Positions 47,466-57,714 of a stretch of DNA of 64,000 nucleotides are shown here, piece after piece. Numbering within the stretch: position 1 is the stretch's first letter; the number at the start of each line of letters is the position of its first letter. The DNA comes from Solanum dulcamara (taxonomy: Eukaryota; Streptophyta; Magnoliopsida; Solanales; Solanaceae), in contig NC_077242.1 of NCBI RefSeq assembly GCF_947179165.1, positions 34,965,097 to 35,029,096 on the forward strand. The letters run 5' to 3'. The translations under genes and the position numbers were made by a program. The notes below the pieces were generated by a model that was not told where the DNA came from, did not search any database, and saw nothing but the letters and a program-made list of their open reading frames with translations.

Positions 47466-47470
47466 AGTTA

Positions 47471-47640
47471 GTAGGACCATTTTGAGTAATTCAAGTATTC
47501 TTACATGGTACGATTGAAATGGAGAATAGTGAAGGAACAAAGTCCAAAGTAAATAGGAAAATAATCAAAGATTACATGGGAACTAAGGAAGAGATCAAGG
47601 TGGTTAAAGTATGGACTCTTGGTGAAGTTTGAGTAACCAA
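47471..47640 (+). pseudogene. P3 integrase C-terminus, second part
   Basis: It continues the frame broken at 42048: VGPF, VIQVFLHG, IEMENSEGTKSKVNRKIIKDYMGTKEEIKVVKVWTLGEV (one stop and minor shifts). The family motif is SGPF.V..VFPHGAVEL....GT.FKVNG.R.K.Y.G. Confidence 0.8.
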
Positions 47641-47998
47641 AGAGCCTGCGTCGTACTACAACGTCAAATCAAGTGTTGTTTGGAAGGAAACCCAAGATGT
47701 TTTAGCATTTGTTTCTTTGTAATTTTCTTTTTTTACTTTTACTTTTAAGGATAGTATAGGTTGACTTAAGGTCCATGTCAAAATAGAATAAAAAAGGGAA
47801 TCCTAATGGTTGTTCCATATATAGGGATCAAATGTGAAATCTAGAAAAAATTATGTGTAGAAGGTTATACGGGTGAGTTTCTTTAGATTATACTGTAATC
47901 AACGGTTTGTATACCCGGCCATGGAATCTTAAAAAAGACAAACATATAGTACATATTCTACGAGCCCCAACTATGAGTAGTACCTCATGAGATGGACC
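47641..47998 (+). other. P3 downstream non-coding tail
   Basis: After the P3 pol end there is a T-rich segment (47720-47750) and no open frame or RNA gene that I recognise. It probably belongs to the P3 3' untranslated region. Confidence 0.4.
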
Positions 47999-48245
47999 TG
48001 TAAGACCCTATAAGTTGGAAAGTCAAAACGACAAAGAAAATCAGAGGAATAATTTTGTCTTGCAATAGTTCATCTACCATGATATCCCCTTACAGACCGT
48101 ATTCCTTTCCACAACCTATGGAGGTCCCTGGTGAAAGGCCATAAGAAAGGGAAAATTTGAGAGGTAAGGTTCACAAATACTTTGACATACCATGGAGAAG
48201 GGTACGAGTTGTAGACTATATCGTAGAAGGACTTCTGAGAATATA
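47999..48245 (+). repeat. P6 LTR start, first part
   Basis: TGTAAGACCCTATAAGTTGGAAAG is the start type of the P2/P5 LTR lineage. TACGAGTTGTAGACTATATCGTAGAAGG-like palindromic motifs follow, as expected there. It is interrupted at 48245 by P4 and resumes at 63881. Confidence 0.7.
48241..48245 (+). repeat. Target-site duplication of P4, left copy
   Basis: ATATA before the P4 5' LTR; ATATA at 63876-63880 after its 3' LTR. Low complexity makes chance more likely than for the other duplications, but both sit exactly at the LTR ends. Confidence 0.6.
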
Positions 48246-48718
48246 AGTTATACCCCATACTTTTGTACCTTGAAAGGTTTTTAAGCTTCTTAGAAGTCAT
48301 CATGTGAGCCGGATAATCTATAACACTACCAAACAACTTTAAGGAAGGGAGAATGTGACACCCCATAGTAAGAAATATTGGAAATATGGTTATAAGAATC
48401 CAAAAGAAGTTGGAGGCCAAGTAATGGGTCGTAGGACTCGACTTACGTATGTAAGCTACCAACTTGAAAATCTTACATTCTTAAGATACTTGAGTTCATA
48501 CCAAGCTTACGTAGCAAGGATTACATAAGTTTGTAAAGTAAGACGAGATTACGAACCACGAGAAGAAAAAGAAGGTGACATGTGGCAGCACGAGGGAGTG
48601 CCATATGGAAGCAGCTGGAAGTTCCACGTATAGTAGCTAAAGCAAGGTGGTGGGCCCCCACATGCCACATGGCAGCCCCTAAGTGGAGGAGGAGATGTGT
48701 TGTCCCACTAAGGGCTTA

Positions 48719-48751
48719 ACACGTGTCACTATTTAGGAGATGACACATGTC
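48719..48751 (+). promoter_or_regulatory. G-box-like palindrome pair upstream of P4 TATA
   Basis: ACACGTGT at 48719-48726 and GACACATGTC at 48742-48751, within 50 bp of the TATA box. The same pair recurs at 62571-62600 and, in triplicate, in M5 (56695-56764). CACGTG is the core bound by plant bZIP/bHLH factors. A regulatory role here is inference. Confidence 0.5.
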
Positions 48752-48767
48752 ACCCCCTAAGGTGGAC

Positions 48768-48780
48768 TATTTATATATAT
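48768..48780 (+). promoter_or_regulatory. P4 LTR TATA box
   Basis: TATTTATATATAT, followed by a conserved pyrimidine-rich TTTCATCTTTATCCTTTAGTC block that also occurs at 62650-62670. Position within the LTR fits the U3/R border. Confidence 0.6.
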
Positions 48781-51700
48781 GTTTTATGACTCATTAGTTT
48801 CATCTTTATCCTTTAGTCATTCTTATCCCAAGAAAAATTCTAGAAAAACGGAGAAGAGAAACTCTAGCAAGAGAGGGAGAGAGCCACAGTTTTGGGAGGA
48901 GAAAAAGGTAAGTTCTCCAATTTTGTTCTGTGAATTAATTATATAGGGTATTAAGGTGTTATTAATGTAAATTTATTATTTCAAGCAGCCCAAAAAGGAT
49001 AGCAAACAGCCACAAAGTTTCAGCCATGTAAGAAGAGCTTCCGAGGTGAGTTTTGGCGTGTTTCGGACAACGTAAGGCTTTCCCATTTAAATTGAAGTTT
49101 ATGATGTTGTTATGAGGTATATTAAATGTCTTAAATTAGGCTTGAAGTGGAAAAATTTCATAAGGATGCTTGACGTTAGAAATAAACTAAATTGAAGTCG
49201 TTACAGTTAAATCGAAGTCGAGTAGTGTGTTGTGATTGTGGTGCTATAGTTGCAGCTGGTTTGATTGCATGTTACAGGGATGTAAAGTTTTATAATAAGG
49301 CTGTGGGTTCTTCTATTTGTAGAAACACAACCCTCCATTTCGTATGATTAAAGGTTTTATGAAACAAAGGTTAGAAACTCTATTTTGGTATCATAGTTTT
49401 GAGCGAGTTGGTTGGAGTTTATATTGTGTAATGTTGGAGTGATTTTACTTGTATATATGATTCTGGTTGTTGTTGTTGGTTGTCTGTGGTAATTAAGTAT
49501 GTAGTTGGAATTTTGTATAGGGCAAGTTATAGGGGAGATGTTGCCCAATTTCTGGTAACTTCAGAACTAGTAATAAACTAGTCAAGGGAAATGGATAAGA
49601 AAATGATTTCTATGGATACTTTGTTGTATAGATGGAAATTATAAAATGAAAGGTTATTAACCTTAGTATTTCTTTCATGTTAAATAGGTTCAAAAGATGA
49701 CGACGCGAACGTGGTTAAGAGTAATCAATAAAAGGCATGTGAAGCTACCTTCTTTCTCTTGACATGTTTTTGGCATAAGTATGTAAAACTACCCTTGTTC
49801 TCTCTTAATATGTCTTTGTCATAAGTTATAATGTTATGATGATATGTTTATGGTACCGAGTCCCATGATGGGCCAGGTATGGTATATGTGTATAAGGATT
49901 AAGCCATACATTCCTCGGTATACATGTATATGACGACTACATGAGGGAAAGTAGAGAGTATGTAAAGTTGTCCCTTCTTTCTTTTGGCATGTATTAGAAT
50001 TAAGTAAGGATTAATATGAGCTTTGGGGGTAATTCCATTCTTAAGTATAGAGGGTGATTCATGATTCCTATTCTTAGAGTTTCCTCAGTAGTTAATGTCC
50101 TTGACTTTTATAAGTTATTGTGTATTGTCTTGATGCATGCCTATGATTTCTAAGGCTCTTTTTATATGATCAATATTGATATTTGAGGGTGATTGATATG
50201 TCTATCATCCATATTTTCAAATGACAATTCATCTTTAATACTTCATTGAGTCTTTGACTATGTTTTAAATTGTATTTAGTTTCTCACTAGTCCACTCGTG
50301 GATGCCTCAATGCTTCTTCCTTTGAGCCCGGGCCAGGATATGTTATCAAGCATACTTCTCTACATTGTTTGTCGTGCCCCGACTTGAGGGGGGAAGTATG
50401 ACATGTACATGGGTTATGGTGTATGTTGTGTCATGTACACATATGCTGATGCCTGATGATATGATATGATATGGCCATCTGATATGATATGATCCATTAT
50501 GGAGATGTTCCCTACTCTGGAGTATGTTGTGCTGTGGCGCCAGTGATCGGGGGGCGACCACATTTTGTTCACCGAATCCCCTAATGGGGCAGGATATGAC
50601 ATATGTTTTTCCGCATACATTATCTGTGTTTGTGATAAGTATTTTGACATTCTAGAATTTTTCTTATTTTGTATATATTTTGTTATGGTTATGACTTTAT
50701 CTATTATAGTCCTTGCTTTACATATTCAGTACATTTTCCGTACTGACCCTCTTTCTTTGGGGGATGCATTACATGTTCGCATGTACAGGCATTTCAGTTG
50801 GTGATCCGCTTACGTAGGACATCGACTATATTGTTTGACAGTGCTTCTTTGTTCGGAACCCATAATTTGGTACTGACCTTTATGTAGCCTATATATATAT
50901 ACGTTTGTTAGGGGTACGATGGAGCCCTATCCCATCATATGTTTATCATGACCCAATTCCGTAGGCCATGACTGGTGCCCGAGTTGGGCACCCATATGGA
51001 TCCTTAGCCCCACCTAGCATGTTAGCAGAAAAACAAAAGTAGAAATCAAAAAAAGGTTGCTAGAGAGCGCATGAGAACAGATATAGCACAAGAGGATTGT
51101 TAAGGCTATCACAGAACACAAATCCCAAAACATATATACATAACCCACATCACAGGTCGACAAACCTCTATAGAATGATTGGCTAGTTATATGATGGGAT
51201 AGGGCCCCATCGTACCCTTAACCAACATGTACAAATGTACAACAGAAAAGTTAGCACCAAAATAGGGCTTCGGACAAAGGAGCACTGCCAACCAATAGGG
51301 TGGATGTCCTAACCGAGTGGATCAGCAAACCAAGCATTTGTACCTACGGGCATGTAATGCAGTCCCCGAAGAAAAGGGTTAGTACAGAAAATATACCAAG
51401 TATTTAAAGCATGGACTATAATAGGTAAAGCCATTACCAGAAAAGAAGGTGCAAAAATGAGCAAAATATCAAAATGCTTTTCATAACCACAGATAATGTA
51501 TATAGAAAAACAAATGCCATATTCGGCCCCATTATGGGACTCGGTGAATAAATCGTGGTCGCTGACCTATTACTGGCGCCACAGCACATCATAACTCCAG
51601 AGTATGGAATATCTTCATAACAGATCATATCATATCAGATGGCCATATCATATCATATCATATTATCAAACATCAGCATATGTGTACATGGCACATCATA

Positions 51701-52111
51701 ACTCCACAAAACCCATGTATAGGTCATATCTGCACCCTCACGTTGAACCACGGCAAACAATACAGAGAATTATGTATGATAACAAAACCTGACTCGGGCA
51801 CGGTGAAGGAAGCATTGAGGCATCCACAAATAGAGTTATAAGAAACTAAATGCACTTTAAATCATTTTTGAGACTCGATGGAGTTAACAAAATGAGTTAT
51901 TATTCAAAAAGTAAGACAAGAGTCATATCAATTACCTTTTAAATATCACTATGAGTTATATCCAAATAGAACTTTCGGAATCATATACACGTATCTAGGC
52001 ACGATAAAATATCCTTTGGAAAATCAAGAAGTTGGCCATCCTAGTGGCTCTGCGAATAGGAACTTCCTTGGAATAATATAAAAGTCATATAGTTATTTCA
52101 TAAAAACCATG

Positions 52112-52376
52112 CCAAAAAGGAAGATTAGCTTTATATACTTATGTCAAAAAATGTCTAGAGAAAGAACGGTTAGCTTTACATATTTATGCCAAAGACATGC
52201 TAAAAGAAGGAACAGTTATCTTTACATACTTATTCCAAAGACATGCCAAAAGAAGGAACGGTTAGCTTAACATACTTATGCCAAAGATATTACAAAAGAA
52301 GGAACGGTTAGATTTATATACTTATGCAAAGACATGCCAAAAGAAGGAACGGTTAGCTTTACATAACTCTTATGGA
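52112..52376. repeat. 46-bp minisatellite in M5 LTR, ~6 copies
   Basis: TAGCTTTACATACTTATGCC-like units begin at 52126, 52171, 52217, 52263, 52309 and 52354 (spacing 45-46 bp). Each includes AAAGACATGCCAAAAGAAGGAACGG. The plus copies of the same LTR carry only about two units (49735-49830, 54165-54245). Confidence 0.9.
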
Positions 52377-52530
52377 TTACTCCTAATACATTTATCTCGT
52401 CGTCTTCTGAACTTATTTAACATGAAATTAATACTATAGTTAATGAACTTTCACTTTCTAATTCCAACTCCACAACCAAGTCTCACAGAGGTCATTTCCT
52501 TATCCATTTCCCTCGACTAGTTCATTATCC

Positions 52531-52535
52531 ATCTC
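52531..52535. repeat. Target-site duplication of S1, left copy
   Basis: ATCTC immediately before S1; ATCTC at 55885-55889 immediately after it. Perfect match at both exact LTR ends. Confidence 0.88.
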
Positions 52536-55500
52536 TATTACACCCTACACTCTTGAGCTCGGAATGTCTTTTAAGCTTCTTAGAAGTTATCATGTGAGTC
52601 GGATAATTTACTACACTATCACAAAACTCTAAGGAATGGATAATGTGTTACCCCAGGTAGGAAAGGTTTAAAATAGGTTATAAGAATTCGAGGGGAGTTG
52701 GAGGACAAGAAATGAGTCGTAGGACTCGACTTATGTACGAAAGCTACTAACTTGAAAATCTTACATTCTTAAAGTAAGACAAGAGTATGAACCCACGAGG
52801 AAGAGGAGAGAATGACACATGTCCGCAAGAGGAAAATGCCATGTGACAATAGGAGGAGGTGCGATATGTCAGCAGCTAAAGCAAGCAGCTGACCCACCTG
52901 CTTTCTTGGGGGGTGGACCCCACCTGCCATATGGCAACCACAAATTGGCTGCATGGATGAGTTGGCCCAATAAGGGCTGGATACGTGTCACCCTAAGGGA
53001 TGATATGTGTTAGCTCCTAATCCAACATATATATGTATGTTATGTGACTAACATTTTCATTCCTAATACAAAAATTAGCCAAGAAAAGAAAAGAAAGCCT
53101 AGAGACTAAGAGAGAGTACTACGGCAGCAACAAGGAAAAAAGGGTAAGTTTCTATTTTTTCTCCATGAATTAATTATCTAAGGTGTTCCTCGATCATGTG
53201 GGGATGTATATATGTATATTATGATGACTACGGAGTCATTTGTTCATCCCTACACTTAGAAACTTAAAGAGAAAAACCTAGAGAGCCAAAGAGAGAGGGC
53301 TACAGGTTTGGCCTTGGAAGGTAATTTTTCCGACTTCGTTCCGTAAATTAATTATCTAGGGTATAATATGATGATATGAAGGTATTTATAATATAAATAT
53401 ATTGTTCGGAGCAGCACCAAAAGGATTCAAACAGTCCGCTAAAGTTTTAGCACGTCAAAGAACTTCCGATGTGAGTTTTGGCAAGCTTTGGCCAATTTCG
53501 TGTTAGGTAAGGGTTTTACTTTTAAATTGGAGGTTATGGTATTATTATGAAGTGTATTACATGTCTTGTGTGTGGCTGGGAATATGAAAATCTCATAAAG
53601 ATGCTTGACGTTGGAAATAATGTAAATTGGAGTCATTATAGTTAAATTATAGTCGAGTAAGGTATTGTGCTTGTGATGCTGCGGCTGTAGGTTGTGTGGT
53701 GATGTGTTGTAGGGCTTAAAAATATTCTAAAATAGGTGTGGGAGCTTCTGGTTTCAGCCACACGACCCCCCATTTCGTATAGTTAAAGGTTTTATGAAAT
53801 AAAGATTAAAGACCCTATTTTGGTATCGTAATTTTAAGCAAGTTATTTGGAGCTTGTGTTGTGTAATGTTGCCATGTTTTATGTGTATATGAGATGCAGG
53901 TTGTTGTTGTTGGTTGGCTGTAGTGATTAGGGGTATAATTGGGAATTCAGATAGGGCATGTTATAGGGGAGGTGCTGCCCGATTTCTGTTAACTCTTTAA
54001 CTAACTAAAGAATTAGTCGAGAAGACGAGCAAGGAAATGAGTTCTATGAATTATTCGGTGCAACTTAAGATGCTGAAAATTAAAGGGTTGTTGATATTCG
54101 TATTGCTTCCGTATTAAATAAGTTCAAAGGAAGAAGAGGTGAACTTGACAAAGAGTAACCCGTAAGAGGTATGTGAAGCTTTCTCTTGGTATGTTTTGGC
54201 ATAAGTATGTAAAGCTATCTCTCTTTCCTTTTGGAATGTCTTAGCCTTAAGTGAATTGCATGTGAAATGTGGGGGATAATTTCATTCCTAGAACTCCAAG
54301 TACGCCTCATAATCCCTATCCACTGCTTGATATTGGAAACCCTACAAGAAATGAGTATTGCCTCTCAAGGCTTCTATGTGTTAAAAAGTAGTGGATGGGA
54401 AGCTATCTTTCCTTTCCCCTAAGATGTATTTGGCATAAAAAATGAGGTTATGATGTCATGTCTGTTCACCGAGCCCTATGATGGGCCAGGTATGTAATAT
54501 GTATATGATGACCACATGAAGGAAAGTACACATTTTATATAGAACTTATTCTCTTTCTTCTTTTGGCGTGTCTTAGTTGTAAGTTAAATATGATACGAGC
54601 TCCGGGGTGATTCCATTCTCAAGCATCTCCTGTTTACTTCTGGATATTGAACTCTTATAGTAGTTGAACTATTTTCCTTGAAACCTCTACATTTTAAAAG
54701 GGCAACAGATGTACAAGCTCCATGTAGTAACGACTATATGACAACAGGTGTTTCTGGTTCCATAAGAGATTTGTCCTTACTTTAATACATGTCTACGGTT
54801 CCCAAGACTCTAAGTGATATAGCCCCTAATGGCATTTAGAGGGAACTTGAGAAGACTACACTACTACTCGGGTTCTCAGATGATAGCTTAATTTTATTAT
54901 ACTGTCGAGTCTCTGATAATGTTTAAATTGCATATGGTTACTCACTACTCTACTAGTGCATACTGTAACCCTTTTATCATCGAGTCCTGGTCCAGGTACG
55001 TAGATGTGCACAGTTCACTACATTATCCACCGAGTCCCTCACTAAAGGGTCGTGTACTCTACACGAGGACATGATAATGCAATGACATGAAAAATGGACC
55101 AAGACCCTCACAAGAGGGTCGGGTACGTATGTATATATATGATAATGTTTTGTAATAAGGTGGTGATGGCACCGGGCCTATGATGGTCCTATAGATATAT
55201 TCACTGGATCCCTGATAGGGCCGGCTATATTGTATCATTTGAGGATGCATACTTTTATGATTCACGGGGTACAGCTACAGGTTTCTAATTTGATATTTTA
55301 TCCCCTGCTTCTCTATTTCAGTTATGCTTCCAGTTGTATTATGTTATGTTTTATATACTCAGTACATATGTCATACTGACCCACTTTCTTCGGGGGTCTG
55401 TGTTTCATGCCCGCATGTACAGATACAGGTTTTGGGAGTCCGTCAACTTAGGATTTCGTTCAGCTCCACTGAAAGAGGCTCTATTTTATCGGCGCCTAGT

Positions 55501-55884
55501 TTTTGGTGCTGACCGCTGATCTATGTAATTGTTTTTGTTTATTCAGGGGTACGGCGGGGCCCCTATCCCACCATATAATATCGGTAATATTTTTAGAGGT
55601 CTGCATACATATATGTGCTGGTTGTGTATGTCAATTTGGTTCAGCTGGGTCTATATGATATATTGTACGTGTTCTTATGTCGTGGCAGCCTTGTCGGCTT
55701 ACGCGCCCTTTCATGATGTGATACAAATGAAAGAGGCTATAGGTTTATGAAAATATTATCACCCAATAGGGTTATGATGCTTAGTAATATGTTGTTTACA
55801 GTTCGACTTGACCACAGCTGATAAATATGTATACGGGGGTCCAGGTCGGACCCCAGTGGCGGCCTATGGAATTGGGTCGTGACA
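52536..55884 (+). mobile_element. S1: solo LTR (3349 bp)
   Basis: It starts TATTACACCCTACAC and ends ATTGGGTCGTGACA, with no interior and perfect ATCTC duplications on both sides. It aligns to the P4 LTR (48246-50943) over most of its length. It was produced by recombination between the two LTRs of a full element. It contains a partial duplication of the core-promoter/leader region (about 53022-53200 and 53200-53400). Open frames such as 55529-55750 are chance frames. Confidence 0.88.
53022..53400 (+). repeat. ~180-bp tandem duplication over the S1 promoter/leader
   Basis: Both copies have ATATATGTAT.TTATG near 53030 and 53206, then CATTC.TAATAC/CATCCCTACAC, CCTAGAGA, AAGAGAGAG, GGTAA(G) and ATTAATTATCTA.GGT. 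Copy identity is only moderate. Other LTRs of the family have one copy. Confidence 0.6.
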
Positions 55885-56657
55885 ATCTCCCCTATAACTT
55901 CAATATCCTCGAGATTTCAACTCGGCCACCATATCAAAAACCATACCAACAAAAACAACCAACAGCATATATAAAAGTAAATCACTTCAACCTTACTCAA
56001 TACAACTCCAAACCACTAGCTCAAAACTACGATGTCAAAATAGAGTTTTTAACCTTTATTTCACAAAATCTTTAACCATACCAAATAGAGGGTCGTGGGG
56101 ATGCAACCAGAAGCACCCACACCCTTTTTAAAACACTTTAAATCCCTGTAACACGCAACCCAACCAGACGCACCCGCAACACCACAACGACAACCCACTA
56201 CTCGACTTCGATTTAGCTTTAATGACTTCAATTTAGTTTGTTTCTAACGTCAAGCATCCTTATGCAAATTTTTCACTTACAACCATAATTAAGACATGTA
56301 ATGTACCTCATAAAACATCATAAACTCCAGTTCAAAGGAGAAACTTTACTTTACACAAAACTCGCCAAAACTTGCCGGAACTCGCCTCGGAATTTCCTTT
56401 AGCGCGTCTACAACTTTGTGGCTGTTTACTAATGTTTTGGTACTGATAAAAACCATAAAATTACATTAATAATACCTTCATACCATCATGGTATACCCTA
56501 GATAACTAATTAACGGAACGAAATCGAAAACTTAACAAAACCGTAAGTCTCTTTCTTTCCTTCTTAAGGTTTCTCCTCTCTTATTTTCTTTCTCTTGAAT
56601 TTTCTCTCTTTGTCTTGAGTTTTCTAGAGAAGTATGGAACTTGATGAGTAATAGTTC

Positions 56658-56679
56658 ATATATATATATATATATATAT
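56658..56679 (-). promoter_or_regulatory. M5 LTR TATA region, expanded to a TA run
   Basis: A pure (AT/TA) run of 22 bases at the place of the TATA box of the family (48768-48780 in P4). Expansion by replication slippage is likely. Confidence 0.55.
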
Positions 56680-56694
56680 GTAGTATACTTTTAG

Positions 56695-56764
56695 GGGGTG
56701 ACACGTATCAACCCCTAAGTGGTGACACATGTCAAGCACTAAGTGGTGACACATTTCAAGCCCT
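56695..56764 (-). repeat. Three ~25-bp repeats with TGACACATGTCA palindromes
   Basis: Units GGTGACACGTATCAACCCCTAAGT, GGTGACACATGTCAAGCACTAAGT and GGTGACACATTTCAAGCCCTCATT, just upstream of the M5 TATA run in LTR orientation. P4 and the 3' LTR have two related units. Confidence 0.7.
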
Positions 56765-57575
56765 CATTGGGCCAACACATACCTTCCTCCAACCATAGGC
56801 TACCACATGGAAGGTGGGGGTAAACCCCCTTGCTCCAGCTTCTTCCACATGGCACTCTCCCTTGCTGCCACATGGCACTCTCTCATGCTTCCATGTGTCA
56901 CCTTCTTTTCCCGCTCGTGGGTTCATAATCTCGTCTTCTATTGTGAACCTATATAATCCTTGGTACGTAAGTTTGGTATGTACTCAAGTAGCCTAAGTAT
57001 GTAAAATTTCCAAGTTGGTAGCTTACGTATGTAACACATCCAAGGTAATAGCTTTCACAAGTAAGCCGAGTCCTATGACTCCCTATTTGGCCTCCAATTC
57101 CTTCCGAATTCCTATAACTTTATTTTCAATCTTTCCTGCTATAGGGTATCACATTCTCCTTTTCTTAGAGGTTTTTGATAGAGTTATAGCCTATCCGGCT
57201 CACATGGTAACTTCTAAGAAGCTTTCAAAACTTAGGAATCTTTCAAGAAACTTAAGAAGCTTAAGATTATTTTTTTTTAAGAAACCCAAGAACCTCTCAA
57301 GGTACCAAAATCATTCAAGAGACTTAAGAACGCATTCCAAGGTACAAAAGTATGGGGTGTAACATCCTTCCCACCTTTAGGACATTTTTCCTCGATTGTG
57401 AACAACAACCTTCCTCAAGATCTTATACAAACCATATGGAGAGTTTTTCTGTTCCACTGTAATAACATATATTTCCATCGCGCACTCAATATCAAAATTC
57501 CAAAGGTTACGATTACCTATAGATATAGGGAATAGGTACGGAAACTTGTGTTTCCTTTCCTCTTTCACCTCCTAG

Positions 57576-57669
57576 GGGGTCACCCATCTTAGTACTACTC
57601 TCTTCCAAGCACGCTTAACTTCGAAGTTCTAATGGGATCCGGTGCGTTAATGTTGGTATGATCGCATCC
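57576..57669 (-). pseudogene. 5S rRNA-derived sequence (Cassandra-type TRIM candidate)
   Basis: On the minus strand these 94 bp read as most of a plant 5S rRNA: GATGCGATCATACCA... through GGATCCCATTAGAACTT and AAGCGTGCTTGG to AGTAGTACTAAGATGGGTGA. I count about 8 differences from the plant 5S sequence as I remember it, nearly all C/T or G/A, as expected for methylated DNA. The first and last parts of a complete 5S gene are missing or changed. No 5S tandem array is present. A TGGTATCAGATACC motif, like a tRNA-Met PBS, lies 33 bp to the right. Cassandra TRIM LTRs are known to carry 5S sequence, so this is probably a TRIM LTR. A simple 5S pseudogene is the alternative. Confidence 0.75.
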
Positions 57670-57702
57670 ATCCCTTAAGGTCTCCACCAATGGTTCCTCA
57701 TA

Positions 57703-57714
57703 TGGTATCAGATA
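57703..57714 (+). other. PBS-like motif beside the 5S-derived segment
   Basis: TGGTATCAGATA, 10 of 12 matches to TGGTATCAGAGC, on the strand opposite to the 5S sense. It is part of the palindrome ATGGTATC-A-GATACCAT (57702-57718). Confidence 0.5.

Larger units (their letters stand above)
37985..47720 (+). mobile_element. P3: Athila/Tat-like gypsy element, split by P5
   Basis: Gag, protease, an RT front piece, RNase H and integrase remnants lie at 37985-42048, and the integrase C-terminus at 47471-47640. Motifs such as [38 protein letters not shown] and the K-S-K-L/VGPF integrase tail are those of the Athila/Tat branch, not of P2/M1. A large deletion removes most of RT. P5 separates the two integrase pieces. 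Confidence 0.8.
48246..50943 (+). repeat. P4 5' LTR, first part
   Basis: It starts AGTTATACCCCATACTTTTG (consensus of the family TGTTACACCCCATAC) and aligns with 62096-63600. A TATA box, G-box-like palindromes, a conserved AAAAAGGTAAGTT and ATATG pentamer repeats (50455-50500) lie within. It is cut at 50943 by M5. The equivalent of the 3' LTR between the CATAGTTTTG block (63250) and GAGTCCCC is much shorter there, so the 3' LTR has lost about 1.1 kb. Confidence 0.8.
50944..52535 (-). repeat. M5 LTR, first half
   Basis: It starts TATCATGACCCAATTCCGTAGG, the reverse complement of the P4-family LTR end. In reverse it follows the P4 LTR back to the AACTAGT..CTAGTC.AGGGAAATGGATAA block (equivalent of 49560-49600). 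It is interrupted at 52535 by S1. It holds a six-copy 46-bp tandem repeat. Base 50939-50943 (ATGTT) is its left flank. Confidence 0.85.
55890..57364 (-). repeat. M5 LTR, second half
   Basis: It resumes exactly where 52535 left off in LTR coordinates (reverse of CAAGTTATAGGGGAGATG at 49520) and runs to the LTR start TGTTACACCCCATAC at 57364. It includes an AT run at 56658-56679 (TATA position) and three copies of a TGACACATGTCA-bearing repeat (56695-56764). Confidence 0.85.

Noticed and set aside
48070..48462. 130-residue minus-strand frame, repeated in part at 62079-62270 and 57015-57362
   Set aside because: It recurs because it lies in copies of the same LTR start; it crosses the P6/P4 LTR boundary, so it is not one gene.
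57576..57669. Functional 5S rRNA gene
   Set aside because: Incomplete at both ends, about eight changes, single copy and lying inside a retroelement, not in a 5S array.
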